64,000 nucleotides of DNA, taken from positions 62,001 through 126,000 of the forward strand of contig NW_027192671.1 of the NCBI RefSeq assembly GCF_949987515.2, given 5' to 3'. This DNA comes from Delphinus delphis. Lineage: Eukaryota; Chordata; Mammalia; Artiodactyla; Delphinidae. Position 1 is the stretch's first letter, and each line of letters starts with the position of its first letter. Below are positions 12,946-27,158 of this stretch, piece after piece. A program made the translations under genes and the position numbers. The notes beneath the pieces are model-generated. The model did not search any database. It saw only the letters and a list, made by a program, of their open reading frames with translations, and was not told the origin of the DNA.

Positions 12946-14754
12946 TTGGCCAAAAAGGGCGTATGCGTTTTTGCCTGAATATATTCAGGAAAAAACGCAT
13001 ACGCCCTTTTTTGCCAACCAAGCAAGCTTGCAAAGGAAATCTGCACTACAATGAAGTCTCACTTCCCCCCGGTCAAAAGGGCCATCTGAAAAAAGTGTAA
13101 AATCCAGAAAGGCAGGACAGGCCATGGAGAACTGGGAGCCTTGTTATGCTGATGGGCGGGATGTAAATTGCCAACAACCACTCGGGAGAAGTGTATGGTG
13201 TTTCCTGAAACATCTAAAAAACAAAGCAACAGAGCCTAGGGCACTTCCACTTATGGTCCTATAGCTTAGGGAATTTAAAATCAAAAAGACACAGCCACCC
13301 CAAAGTTTGGAATGGCTCTGTTTACAAGAACCTCGTTTACAGTACAAGTTCAACATCGCAGAAATTGAAAAATGGATAAAGAAGTTGTGGTATTTACTTA
13401 CAAAGCAATATCACTCAGCAATGAAATCTGTGTCATCAGGCCCTTAGCAGCACAATGAGTGGATTCAGGTACGATGATTCTAACTGAAATAAGTCACACA
13501 GAAAAAGAAACATCATAAGATATCAGTAATACACGGAATGTAAACTTGGCTACACAGGAACTGAATTACAGAACAGAACAGGGTCTCAAATTTAGAAAAC
13601 CAACTTATGCTTGCTTAAGGGGAAAGGTGAGTTGGGGTGCTGCATAAAACCAGAGATTGAAATGAGCACAGATAAAGTTCCTTAAGCCAAATATGGAATA
13701 GACAAGAGCTACTCCTTGCTCAAAGAAATGGACTCAACACCGCATATTAAACGCCTAAGAATGTACCTGACTAGTAAGTATCTTAAAACCTATGGATTGC
13801 TATGTCTCCGAAAGAGAATCAAGCATGTGTACAGGGGCATAAACGCAGCAGTGATAGGATTGGAGAGGTTCGGTGAGCAAATGAAGACCCTTTGAAGTCA
13901 TATTGCATGGTACCCATTCCACGGGTTTCAACTACCCAGGTTTTAGGTATTCTTCCTTCAGCTAAAACATGCATGTGGAACCCAAGTATGATCAACCATG
14001 TGAACGGGAGACGTGTTCAAATATGTCTCAGTTCTCCTCCCCTGGTACTCGGGTGCAACATTCCAGACGCTTTACTAACACTCTCCCCACTTGGAAAGTC
14101 AGCGCCTTAAACCTCCTGTTTGGCCCAGTTTGCAATTTCTGCGGAAGATGAACAGGAATAGCGAGAACCAATGAGAGGCTAGCTGGAGGTGTCTGGACGG
14201 GCAAATTTAACTCTCATTTCCCACCAGGAAGAGGAAATAACCAAAGGCTCAGCGTGCCGTGCCGGAACCAGATTAGGGCCTGAAGCCATCCTGCGGTGTT
14301 GCGGCCAGCTCAAAAGAAAGCGAGTTGAAGAAAGGAGCTCAGGGGCACTGTAATTCACAAACCTGCAGAGTTATAAATGACAGCTATCGTCCAAAAATAG
14401 ACTGAAGTAAGGCTGCCAAGAGGACTTGAAAGCGGGGCAGAATTGCAGGAAACCGATTTCAGGAGGTAGACTGGAATTGCATTGAAAGCATAGGAAAAGA
14501 GGCAGAACGTCCACAATGATGCACTTGGCCAAAAAGGGCGTATGCGTTTTTTCCTGAATATATTCAGGAAAAAACGCATACGCCCTTTTTGGCCAACCAA
14601 GCAAGCTTGCAAAGGAAATCTGCACTACAATGAAGTCTCACTTCCCCCCGGTCAAAAGGGCCATCTGAAAAAAGTGTAAAATCCAGAAAGGCAGGACAGG
14701 CCATGGAGAACTGGGAGCCTTGTTATGCTGAAGGGCGGGATGTAAATTGCCAAC
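11804..14754 (+). repeat. Second copy of the duplicated dimer (M8-M9)
   Basis: It matches 8,645-11,595 at every diagnostic position checked. The near-identity implies a very recent unequal exchange or conversion, or an assembly duplication. Confidence 0.85.
12946..14524 (+). repeat. Satellite monomer M9 (1,579 bp)
   Basis: Short form, copy of M7 including both palindrome defects. Confidence 0.9.
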
Positions 14755-16103
14755 AAACACTCGGGAGAAGTGTATGGTGTTTCCTGAAACATCTAAAAAA
14801 CAAAGCAACAGAGCCTAGGGCACTTCCACTTATGGTCCTATAGCTTAGGGAATTTAAAATCAAAAAGACACAGCCACCCCAAAGTTTCGAATGGCTCTGT
14901 TTACAAGAACCTCGTTTACAGTACAAGTTCAACATCGCAGAAAGTGAAAAATGGATAAAAAAGTTGTGGTATTTACTTACAAAGCAATATCACTCAGCAA
15001 TGAAATCTGTGTCATCAGGCCCTTAGCAGCACAATGAGTGGATTCAGGTATGATGATTATAACTGAAATAAGTCACACAGAAAAAGAAACATCATAAGAT
15101 ATCAGTAATACACGGAATGTAAACTTGGCTACACAGGAACTGAATTACAGAACAGAACAGGGTCTCAAATTTAGAAAACCAACTTATGCTTGCTTAAGGG
15201 GAAAGGTGAGTTGGGGTGCTGCATAAAACCAGAGATTGAAATGAGCACAGATAAAGTTCCTTAAGCCAAATATGGAATAGACAAGAGCTACTCCTTGCTC
15301 AACGAAATGGACTCAACACCGCATATTAAACGCCTAAGAATGTACCTGACTAGTAAGTATCTTAAAACCTATGGATTGCTATGTCTCCGAAAGAGAATCA
15401 AGCATGTGTACAGGGGCATAAACGCAGCAGTGATAGGATTGGAGAGGTTCGGTGAGCAAATGAAGACCCTTTGAAGTCATATTGCATGGTACCCATTCCA
15501 CGGGTTTCAAATACACAGGTTTAAGGTATTCTTCCTTTAGCTAAAACATGCATGTGGAACCCAAGTATGATCAACCACGTGAACGGGAGACGTGTTCCAA
15601 TATGTCTCAGTTTTCCTCCCCTGGTACTCGGGTGCAACATTCCAGACGCTTTACTAACACTCTCCCCACTTGAAAAGTCAGCGCCTTTAACCTCCTGTTT
15701 GGCCCAGTTTGCAATTTCTGCGGAAGATGAACAGGAATAGCGAGAACCAATGAGAGACTAGCTGGAGGTGTCTGGACGGGCAAATTTAACTCTCATTTCC
15801 CACCAGGAAGAGGAAATAACCAAAGGCTCAGCATGCCGTGCCGGAACCAGATTAGGGCCTGAAGACATCCTGCGGTGTTGCGGCCAGGTCACAAGAAAGC
15901 GAGTTGAAGAAAGGAGCTCAGGGGCACTGTAATTCACAAACCTGCAGAGTTATAAATGACAGCTATCGTCCAAAAATAGACTGAAGTAAGGCTGCCAAGA
16001 GGACTTGAAAGCGGGGCAGAATTGCAGGAAACCGATTTCAGGAGGTAGACTGGAATTGCATTGAAAGCATAGGAAAAGAGGCAGAACGTCCACAATGATG
16101 CAC
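14525..16103 (+). repeat. Satellite monomer M10 (1,579 bp)
   Basis: Short form, perfect palindrome. Markers CTTTAGCTAAAAC, GTTCCAATATG and CTTGAAAAGTCAGC are shared with M13, 4,737 bp (three units) downstream. Confidence 0.9.
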
Positions 16104-17682
16104 TTGGCCAAAAAGGGCGTATGCGTTTTTTCCTGAATATATTCAGGAAAAAACGCATACGCCCTTTTTGGCCAACCAAGCAAGCTTGCAAAGGAAATCT
16201 GCACTACAATGAAGTCTCACTTCCCCCCGGTCAAAAGGGCCATCTGAAAAAAGTGTAAAATCCAGAAAGGCAGGACAGGCCATGGAGAACTGGGAGCCTT
16301 GTTATGCTGAAGGGCGGGATGTAAATTGCCAACAAACACTTGGAAGAAGTGTATGGTGTTTCCTGAAACATCTAAAAAACAAAGCAACAGAGCCTAGGGC
16401 ACTTCCACTTATGGTCCTATAGCTTAGGGAATTTAAAATCAAAAAGACACAGCCACGCCAAAGTTTCGAACGGCTCTGTATACAAGAACCTCGTTTACAG
16501 TACAAGTTCAACATCGCAGAAAGTGAAAAATGGATAAAAAAGTTGTGGTATTTACTTACAAAGCAATATCACTCAGCAATGAAATCTGTGTCATCAGGCC
16601 CTTAGCAGCACAATGAGTGGATTCAGGTATGATGATTCTAACTGAAATAAGTCACACAGAAAAAGAAACATCATAAGATATCAGTAATACACGGAATGTA
16701 AACTTGGCTACACAGGAACTGAATTACAGAACAGAACAGGGTCTCAAATTTAGAAAACCAACTTATGCTTGCTTAAGGGTAAAGGTGAGTTGGGGTGCTG
16801 CATAAAACCAGAGATTGAAATGAGCACAGATAAAGTTCCTTAAGCCAAATATGGAATAGACAAGAGCTACTCCTTGCTCAACGAAATGGACTCAACACCG
16901 CATATTAAACGCCTAAGAATGTACCTGACTAGTAAGTATCTTAAAACCTATGGATTGCTATGTCTCCGAAAGAGAATCAAGCATGTGTACAGGGGCATAA
17001 ACGCAGCAGTGATAGGATTGGAGAGGTTCGGTGAGCAAATGAAGACCCTTTGAAGTCATATTGCATGGTACCCATTCCACGGGTTTCAAATTCACAGGTT
17101 TAAGGTATTCTTCCTTCAGCTAAAACATGCATGTGGAACCCAAGTATGATCAACCACGTGAACGGGAGACGTGTTCAAATATGTCTCAGTTTTCCTCCGC
17201 TGGTACTCGGGTGCAACATTCCAGACGCTTTACTAACACTCTCCCCACTTGGAGAGTCAGTCCCTTTAACCTCCTGTTTGGCCCAGTTTGCAATTTCTGC
17301 GGAAGATGAACAGGAATAGCGAGAACCAATGAGAGGCTAGCTGGAGGTGTCTGGACGGGCAAATTTAACTCTCATTTCCCACCAGGAAGAGGAATTAACC
17401 AAAGGCTCAGCATGCCGGGCCAGAACCAGATTAGGGCCTGAAGCCATCCTGCGGTGTTGCGGCCAGGTCACAAGAAAGCGAGTTGAAGAAAGGAGCTCAG
17501 GGGCACTGTAATTCACAAACCTGCAGAGTTATAAATGACAGCTATCGTCCAAAAATAGACTGAAGTAAGGCTGCCAAGAGGACTTGAAAGCGGGGCAGAA
17601 TTGCAGGAAACCGATTTCAGGAGGTAGACTGGAATTGCATTGAAAGCATAGGAAAAGAGGCAGAACGTCCACAATGATGCAC
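16104..17682 (+). repeat. Satellite monomer M11 (1,579 bp)
   Basis: Short form, perfect palindrome. The GGAAGAAGTG variant near 16,341 is shared with M14 and M15. CCTCCGCTGG near 17,195 is private. Confidence 0.9.
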
Positions 17683-19261
17683 TTGGCCAAAAAGGGCGTA
17701 TGCGTTTTTTCCTGAATATATTCAGGAAAAAACGCATACGCCCTTTTTTGCCAACCAAGCAAGCTTGCAAAGGAAATCTGCACTACAATGAAGTCTCACT
17801 TCCCCCCGGTCAAAAGGGCCATCTGAAAAAAGTGTAAAATACAGAAAGGCAGGACAGGCCATGGAGAACTGGGAGCCTTGTTATGCTGATGGGCGGGATG
17901 TAAATTGCCAACAACCACTCGGGAGAAGTGTATGGTGTTTCCTGAAACATCAAAAAAACAAAGCAACAGAGCCTAGGGCACTTCCACTTATGGTCCTATA
18001 GCTTAGGGAATTTAAAATCAAAAAGACACAGCCACCCCAAAGTTTGGAACGGCTCTGTTTACAAGAACCTCGTTTACAGTACAAGTTCAACATCGCAGAA
18101 ATTGAAAAATGGATAAAGAAGTTGTGGTATTTACTTACAAAGCAATATCACTCAGCAATGAAATCTGTGTCATCAGGCCCTTTGCAGCACAATGAGTGGA
18201 TTCAGGTATGATGATTCTAACTGAAATAAGTCACACAGAAAAAGAAACATCATAAGATATCAGTAATACACGGAATGTAAACTTGGCTACACAGGAACTG
18301 AATTACAGAACAGAACAGGGTCTCAAATTTAGAAAACCAACTTATGCTTGCTTAAGGGGAAAGGTGAGTTGGGGTGCTGCATAAAACCAGAGATTGAAAT
18401 GAGCACAGATAAAGTTCCTTAAGCCAAATATGGAATAGACAAGAGCTACTCCTTGCTCAACGAAATGGACTCAACACCGCATATTAAACGCCTAAGAATG
18501 TACCTGACTAGTAAGTATCTTAAAACCTATGGATTGCTATGTCTCCGAAAGAGAATCAAGCATGTGTACAGGGGCATAAACGCAGCAGTGATAGGATTGG
18601 AGAGGTTCGGTGAGCAAATGAAGACCCTTTGAAGTCATATTGCATGGTACCCATTCCACGGGTTTCAACTACCCAGGTTTTAGGTATTCTTCCTTCAGCT
18701 AAAACATGCATGTGGAACCCAAGTATGATCAACCATGTGAACGGGAGACGTGTTCAAATATGTCTCAGTTTTCCTCCCCTGGAACTCGGGTGCAACATTC
18801 CAGACGCTTTACTAACACTCTCCCCACTTGAAAAGTCAGCGCCTTTAACCTCCTGTTTGGCCCAGTTTGCAATTTCTGCGGAAGATGAACAGGAATAGCG
18901 AGAACCAATGAGAGACTAGCTGGAGCTGTCTGGACGGGCAAATTTAACTCTCATTACCCACCAGGAAGAGGAAATAACCAAAGGCTCAGCGTGCCGTGCC
19001 GGAACCAGATCAGGGCCTGAAGCCATCCTGCGGTGTTGCGGCCAGCTCAAAAGAAAGCGAGTTGAAGAAAGGAGCTCAGGGGCACTGTAATTCACAAACC
19101 TGCAGAGTTATAAATGACAGCTATCGTCCAAAAATAGACTGAAGTAAGGCTGCCAAGAGGACTTGAAAGCGGGGCAGAATTGCAGGAAACCGATTTCAGG
19201 AGGTAGACTGGAATTGCATTGAAAGCATAGGAAAAGAGGCAGAACGTCCACAATGATGCAC
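17683..19261 (+). repeat. Satellite monomer M12 (1,579 bp)
   Basis: Short form. The palindrome has one defect at its right end (TTTTTTGCC). CCTGGAACTCGG near 18,778 is shared with M14 only. Confidence 0.9.
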
Positions 19262-20840
19262 TTGGCCAAAAAGGGCGTATACGTTTTTTCCTGAATATAT
19301 TCAGGGAAAAACGCATACGCCCTTTTTGGCCAACCAAGCAAGCTTGCAAAGGAAATCTGCACTACAATGAAGTCTCACTTCCCCCCGGTCAAAAGGGCCA
19401 TCTGAAAAAAGTGTAAAATCCAGAAAGGCAGGACAGGCCATGGAGAACTGGGAGCCTTGTTATGCTGAAGGGCGGGATGTAAATTGCCAACAAACACTCG
19501 GGAGAAGTGTATGGTGTTTCCTGAAACATCTAAAAAACAAAGCAACAGAGCCTAGGGCACTTCCACTTATGGTCCTATAGCTTAGGGAATTTAAAATCAA
19601 AAAGACACAGCCACCCCAAAGTTTCGAATGGCTCTGTTTACAAGAACCTCGTTTACAGTACAAGTTCAACATCGCAGAAAGTGAAAAATGGATAAAAAAG
19701 TTGTGGTATTTACTTACAAAGCAATATCACTCAGCAATGAAATCTGTGTCATCAGGCCCTTAGCAGCACAATGAGTGGATTCAGGTATGATGATTCTAAC
19801 TGAAATAAGTCACACAGAAAAAGAAACATCATAAGATATCAGTAATACACGGAATGTAAACTTGGCTACACAGGAACTGAATTACAGAACAGAACAGGGT
19901 CTCAAATTTAGAAAACCAACTTATGCTTGCTTAAGGGGAAAGGTGAGTTGGGGTGCTGCATAAAACCAGAGATTGAAATGAGCACAGATAAAGTTCCTTA
20001 AGCCAAATATGGAATAGACAAGAGCTACTCCTTGCTCAACGAAATGGACTCAACACCACATATTAAACGCCTAAGAATGTACCTGACTAGTAAGTATCTT
20101 AAAACCTATGGATTGCTATGTCTCCGAAAGAGAATCAAGCATGTGTACAGGGGCATAAATGCAGCAGTGATAGGATTGGAAAGGTTCGGTGAGCAAATGA
20201 AGACCCTTTGAAGTCATATTGCATGGTACCCATTCCACGGGTTTCAAATACACAGGTTTAAGGTATTCTTCCTTTAGCTAAAACATGCATGTGGAACCCA
20301 AGTATGATCAACCACGTGAACGGGAGACGTGTTCCAATATGTCTCAGTTTTCCTCCCCTGGTACTCGGGTGCAACATTCCAGACGCTTTACTAACACTCT
20401 CCCCACTTGAAAAGTCAGCGCCTTTAACCTCCTGTTTGGCCCAGTTTGCAATTTCTGCGGAAGATGAACAGGAATAGCGAGAACCAATGAGAGACTAGCT
20501 GGAGGTGTCTGGACGGGCAAATTTAACTCTCATTTCCCACCAGGAAGAGGAAATAACCAAAGGCTCAGCATGCCGTGCCGGAAACAGATTAGGGCCTGAA
20601 GACATCCTGCGGTGTTGCGGCCAGGTCACAAGAAAGCGAGTTGAAGAAAGGAGCTCAGGGGCACTGTAATTCACAAACCTGCAGAGTTATAAATGACAGC
20701 TATCGTCCAAAAATAGACTGAAGTAAGGCTGCCAAGAGGACTTGAAAGCGGGGCAGAATTGCAGGAAACCGATTTCAGGAGGTAGACTGGAATTGCATTG
20801 AAAGCATAGGAAAAGAGGCAGAACGTCCACAATGATGCAC
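19262..20840 (+). repeat. Satellite monomer M13 (1,579 bp)
   Basis: Short form, close relative of M10. The palindrome has two defects (GTATACG and TCAGGGAAAA); the first is a CpG transition. Confidence 0.9.
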
Positions 20841-22419
20841 TTGGCCAAAAAGGGCGTATGCGTTTTTTCCTGAATATATTCAGGAAAAAACGCATACGCC
20901 CTTTTTGGCCAACCAAGCAAGCTTGCAAAGGAAATCTGCACTACAATGAAGTCTCACTTCCCCCCGGTCAAAAGGGCCATCTGAAAAAAGTGTAAAATCC
21001 AGAAAGGCAGGACAGGCCATGGAGAACTGGGAGCCTTGTTATGCTGAAGGGCGGGATGTAAATTGCCAACAAACACTCGGAAGAAGTGTATGGTGTTTCC
21101 TGAAACATCTAAAAAACAAAGCAACAGAGCCTAGGGCACTTCCACTTATGGTCCTATAGCTTAGGGAATTTAAAATCAAAAAGACACAGCCACCCCAAAG
21201 TTTCGAACGGCTCTGTTTACAAGAACCTCGTTTACAGTACAAGTTCAACATCGCAGAAAGTGAAAAATGGATAAAAAAGTTGTGGTATTTACTTACAAAG
21301 CAATATCACTCAGCAATGAAATCTGTGTCATCAGGCCCTTAGCAGCACAATGAGTGGATTCAGGTATGATGATTCTAACTGAAATAAGTCACACAGAAAA
21401 AGAAACATCATAAGATATCAGTAATACACGGAATGTAAACTTGGCTACACAGGAACTGAATTACAGAACAGAACAGGGTCTCAAATTTAGAAAACCAACT
21501 TATGCTTGCTTAAGGGGAAAGGTGAGTTGGGGTGCTGCATAAAACCAGAGATTGAAATGAGCACAGATAAAGTTCCTTAAGCCAAATATGGAATAGACAA
21601 GAGCTACTCCTTGCTCAACGAAATGGACTCAACACCGCATATTAAACGCCTAAGAATGTACCTGACTAGTAAGTATCTTAAAACCTATGGATTGCTACGT
21701 CTCCGAAAGAGAATCAAGCATGTGTACAGGGGCATAAACGCAGCAGTGATAGGATTGGAGAGGTTCGGTGAGCAAATGAAGACCCTTTGAAGTCATATTG
21801 CATGGTACCCATTCCACGGGTTTCAACTACCCAGGTTTTAGGTATTCTTCCTTCAGCTAAAACATGCATGTGGAACCCAAGTATGATCAACCATGTGAAC
21901 GGGAGACGTGTTCAAATATGTCTCAGTTTTCCTCCCCTGGAACTCGGGTGCAACATTCCAGACGCTTTACTAACACTCTCCCCACTTGAAAAGTCAGCGC
22001 CTTTAACCTCCTGTTTGGCCCAGTTTGCAATTTCTGCGGAAGATGAACAGGAATAGCGAGAACCAATGAGAGACTAGCTGGAGGTGTCTGGACGGGCAAA
22101 TTTAACTCTCATTTCCCACCAGGAAGAGGAAATAACCAAAGGCTCAGCATGCCGTGCCGGAACCAGATTAGGGCCTGAAGACATCCTGCGGTGTTGCGGC
22201 CAGGTCACAAGAAAGCGAGTTGAAGAAAGGAGCTCAGGGGCACTGTAATTCACAAACCTGCAGAGTTATAAATGACAGCTATCGTCCAAAAATAGACTGA
22301 AGTAAGGCTGCCAAGAGGACTTGAAAGCGGGGCAGAATTGCAGGAAACCGATTTCAGGAGGTAGACTGGAATTGCATTGAAAGCATAGGAAAAGAGGCAG
22401 AACGTCCACAATGATGCAC
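20841..22419 (+). repeat. Satellite monomer M14 (1,579 bp)
   Basis: Short form, perfect palindrome. Its 5' part resembles M11 and its 3' part resembles M12, so it looks recombinant. Confidence 0.9.
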
Positions 22420-23999
22420 TTGGCCAAAAAGGGCGTATGCGTTTTTTCCTGAATATATTCAGGAAAAAACGCATACGCCCTTTTTGGCCAACCAAGCAAG
22501 CTTGCAAAGGAAATCTGCACTACAATGAAGTCTCACTTCCCCCCGGTCAAAAGGGCCATCTGAAAAAAGTGTAAAATCCAGAAAGGCAGGACAGGCCATG
22601 GAGAACTGGGAGCCTTGTTATGCTGAAGGGCGGGATGTAAATTGCCAACAAACACTCGGAAGAAGTGTATGGTGTTTCCTGAAACATCTAAAAAACAAAG
22701 CAACAGAGCCTAGGGCACTTCCACTTATGGTCCTATAGCTTAGGGAATTTAAAATCAAAAAGACACAGCCACCCCAAAGTTTCGAACGGCTCTGTTTACA
22801 AGAACCTCGTTTACATTACAAGTTCAACATCGCAGAAAGTGAAAAATGGATAAAAAAGTTGTGGTATTTACTTACAAAGCAATATCACTCAGCAATGAAA
22901 TCTGTGTCCTCAGGCCCTTAGCAGCACAATGAGTGGATTCAGTTATGATGATTCTAACTGAAATAAGTCACACAGAAAAAGAAACATCATAAGATATCAC
23001 TAATACACGGAATGTAAACTTGGCTACACAGGAACTGAATTACAGAACAGAACAGGGTCTCAAATTTAGAAAACCAACTTATGCTTGCTTAAGGGTAAAG
23101 GTGAGTTGGGGTGCTGCATAAAACCAGAGATTGAAATGAGCACAGATAAAGTTCCTTAAGCCAAATATGGAATAGACAAGAGCTACTCCTTGCTCAACGA
23201 AATGGACTCAACACCGCATATTAAACGCCTAAGAATGTACCTGACTAGTAAGTATCTTAAAACCTATGGATTGCTATGTCTCCGAAAGAGAATCAAGCAT
23301 GTGTACAGGGGCATAAACGCAGCAGTGATAGGATTGGAGAGGTTCGGTGAGCAAATGAAGACCCTTTGAAGTCATATTGCATGGTACCCATTCCACGGGT
23401 TTCAACTACCCAGGTTTAAGGTATTCTTCCTTCAGCTAAAACATGCATGTGGAACCTAGAGTATGAACAACCATGTGATCGGGAGACGTGTTCAAATATG
23501 TCTCAGTTTTTGTACCCTGGTACTCGGGTGCAACATTCCAGACGCTTTACTAACACTCTGCTGACTTGGAGAGTCAGTCCCTTTAACCTCCTGTTTGGCC
23601 CAGTTTGCAATTTCTGCGGAAGATGAACAGGAATAGCGAGAACCAATGAGAGACTAGCTGGAGGTGTCTGGATGGGCAAATTTAACTCTCATTTCCCACC
23701 AGGAAGAGGAATTAACCAAAGGCTCAGCGTGCCGTGCCGGAACCAGATTAGGGCCTGAAGCCATCCTGCGGTGTTGCGGCCAGCTCACAAGAAAGCGAGT
23801 TGAAGAAAGGAGCTCAGGGGCACTGTAATTCACAAACCTGCAGAGTTATATATGACAGCTATCGTCCAAAAATAGACTGAAGTAAGGCTGCCAAGAGGAC
23901 TTGAAAGCGGGGCAGAATTGCAGGAAACCGATTTCAGGAGGTAGACTGGAATTGCATTGAAAGCATAGGAAAAGAGGCAGAACGTCCACAATGATGCAC
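22420..23999 (+). repeat. Satellite monomer M15 (1,580 bp)
   Basis: Long form, perfect palindrome. GTGTCCTCAGG and CAGTTATGATG (near 22,904-22,945) are shared with M21. Its 3' part (TATGAACAACC, TTTTTGTACC, CTGCTGACTTGG) is shared with M17. Confidence 0.9.
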
Positions 24000-25578
24000 T
24001 TGGCCAAAAAGGGCGTATGCGTTTTTTCCTGAATATATTCAGGAAAAAATGCATACGCCCTTTTTGGCCAACCAAGCAAGCTTGCAAAGGAAATCTGCAC
24101 TACAATGAAGTCTCACTTCCCCCCGGTCAAAAGGGCTATCTGAAAAAAGTGTAAAATCCAGAAAGGCAGGACAGGCCATGGAGAACTGGGAGCCTTCTTA
24201 TGCTGATGGGCGGGATGTAAATTACCAACAGACACTCAGGAGAAGTGTATGGTGTTTCCTGAAACATCTAAAAAACAAAGCAACAGAGCCTAGGGCACTG
24301 CCACTTATGGTCCTATAGCTTAGGGAAATTAAAATCAAAAAGACACAGCCACCCCAGAGTTTGGGACGCCTCTGTTTACAAGAACCTCGTTTACAGTACA
24401 AGTTCAACATCGCAGAAAGTGAAAAATGGATAAAGAAGTTGTGGTATTTACTTACAAAGCAATATCACTCAGCAATGAAATCTGTGTCATCAGGCCCTTA
24501 GCAGCACAATGAGTGGATTCAGGTATGATGATTCTAACTGAAATAAGTCACACAGAAAAAGAAACATCATAAGATATCAGTAATACACGGAATGTAAACT
24601 TGGCTACACAGGAACTGAATTACAGAACAGAACAGGGTCTCAAATTTAGAAAACCAACTTATGCTTGCTTAAGGGGAAAGGTGAGTTGGGGTGCTGCATA
24701 AAACCAGAGATTGAAATGAGCACAGATAAAGTTCCTTAAGCCAAATATGGAATAGACAAGAGCTACTCCTTGCTCAACGAAATGGACTCAACACCGCATA
24801 TTAAACGCCTAAGAATGTACCTGACTAGTAAGTATCTTAAAACCTATGGATTGCTATGTCTCCGAAAGAGAATCAAGCATGTGTACAGGGGCATAAACGC
24901 ACCAGTGATAGGATTGGAGAGGTTCGGTGAGCAAATGAAGACCCTTTGAAGTCATATTGCATGGTACCCATTCCACGGGTTTCAACTACCCAGGTTTTAG
25001 GTATTCTTCCTTCAGCTAAAACATGCATGTGGAACCCAAGTATGATCAACCATGTGAATGGGAGACGTGTTCAAATATGTCTCAGTTTTCCTCCCCTGGT
25101 ACTCGGGTGCAACATTCCAGACGCTTTACTAACACTCTCCCGACTTGGAGAGTCAGTCCCTTTAACCTCCTGTTTGGCCCAGTTTGCAATTTCTGCGGAA
25201 GATGAACAGGAATAGCGAGAACCAATGAGAGGCTAGCTGGAGGTGTCTGGACGGGCAAATTTAACTCTCATTTCCCACCAGGAAGAGGAATTAACCAAAG
25301 GCTCAGCGTGCCGTGCCGGAACCAGATTAGGGCCTGAAGCCATCCTGCGGTGTTGCGGCCAGCTCACAAGAAAGCGAGTTGAAGAAAGGAGCTCAGGGGC
25401 ACTGTAATTCACAAACCTGCAGAGTTATAAATGACAGCTATCGTCCAAAAATAGACTGAAGTAAGGCTGCCAAGAGGACTTGAAAGCGGGGCAGAATTGC
25501 AGGAAACCGATTTCAGGAGGTAGACTGGAATTGCATTGAAAGCATAGGAAAAGAGGCAGAACGTCCACAATGATGCAC
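24000..25578 (+). repeat. Satellite monomer M16 (1,579 bp)
   Basis: Short form. The palindrome has one CpG transition (ATGCATACG). Private set TTATATATGAC and GCACCAGTGAT is shared only with M18 and M22. Confidence 0.9.
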
Positions 25579-27158
25579 TTGGCCAAAAAGGGCGTATGCG
25601 TTTTTTCCTGAATATATTCAGGAAAAAACGCATACGCCCTTTTTGGCCAACCAAGCAAGCTTGCAAAGGAAATCTGCACTACAATGAAGTCTCACTTCCC
25701 CCCGGTCAAAAGGGCCATCTGAAAAAAGTGTAAAATCCAGAAAGGCAGGACAGGCCATGGAGAACTGGGAGCCTTGTTATGCTGATGGGCGGGATGTAAA
25801 TTGCCAACAACCACTCGGGAGAAGTGTATGGTGTTTCCTGAAACATCTAAAAAACAAAGCAACAGAGGCTAGGGCACTTCCACTTATGGTCCTATAGCTT
25901 AGGGAATTTAAAATCAAAAAGACACAGCCACCCCAAAGTTTGGAACGGCTCTGTTTACAAGAACCTCGTTTACAGTACAAGTTCAACATCGCAGAAATTG
26001 AAAAATGGATAAAGAAGTTGTGGTATTTACTTACAAAGCAATATCACTCAGCAATGAAATCTGTGTCATCAGGCCCTTAGCAGCACAATGAGTGGATTCA
26101 GGTATGATGATTCTAACTGAAATAAGTCACACAGAAAAAGAAACATCATAAGATATCAGTAATACACGGAATGTAAACTTGGCTACACAGGAACTGAATT
26201 ACAGAACAGAACAGGGTCTCAAATTTAGAAAACCAACTTATGCTTGCTTAAGGGGAAAGGTGAGTTGGGGTGCTGCATAAAACCAGAGATTGAAATGAGC
26301 ACAGATAAAGTTCCTTAAGCCAAATATGGAATAGACAAGAGCTACTCCTTGCTCAACGAAATGGACTCAACACCGCATATTAAACGCCTAAGAATGTACC
26401 TGACTAGTAAGTATCTTAAAACCTATGGATTGCTATGTCTCCGAAAGAGAATCAAGCATGTGTACAGGGGCATAAACGCAGCAGTGATAGGATTGGAGAG
26501 GTTCGGTGAGCAAATGAAGACCCTTTGAAGTCATATTGCATGGTACCCATTCCACGGGTTTCAACTACCCAGGTTTAAGGTATTCTTCCTTCAGCTAAAA
26601 CATGCATGTGGAACCTAGAGTATGAACAACCATGTGATCGGGAGACGTGTTCAAATATGTCTCAGTTTTTGTACCCTGGTACTCGGGTGCAACATTCCAG
26701 ACGCTTTACTAACACTCTGCTGACTTGGAGAGTCAGTCCCTTTAACCTCCTGTTTGGCCCAGTTTGCAATTTCTGCGGAAGATGAACAGGAATAGCGAGA
26801 ACCAATGAGAGACTAGCTGGAGGTGTCTGGATGGGCAAATTTAACTCTCATTTCCCACCAGGAAGAGGAATTAACCAAAGGCTCAGCGTGCCGTGCCGGA
26901 ACCAGATTAGGGCCTGAAGCCATCCTGCGGTGTTGCGGCCAGCTCACAAGAAAGCGAGTTGAAGAAAGGAGCTCAGGGGCACTGTAATTCACAAACCTGC
27001 AGAGTTATATATGACAGCTATCGTCCAAAAATAGACTGAAGTAAGGCTGCCAAGAGGACTTGAAAGCGGGGCAGAATTGCAGGAAACCGATTTCAGGAGG
27101 TAGACTGGAATTGCATTGAAAGCATAGGAAAAGAGGCAGAACGTCCACAATGATGCAC
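25579..27158 (+). repeat. Satellite monomer M17 (1,580 bp)
   Basis: Long form, perfect palindrome. ACAGAGGCTAGG is shared with M19 and M23. The 3' end matches M15. Confidence 0.9.
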
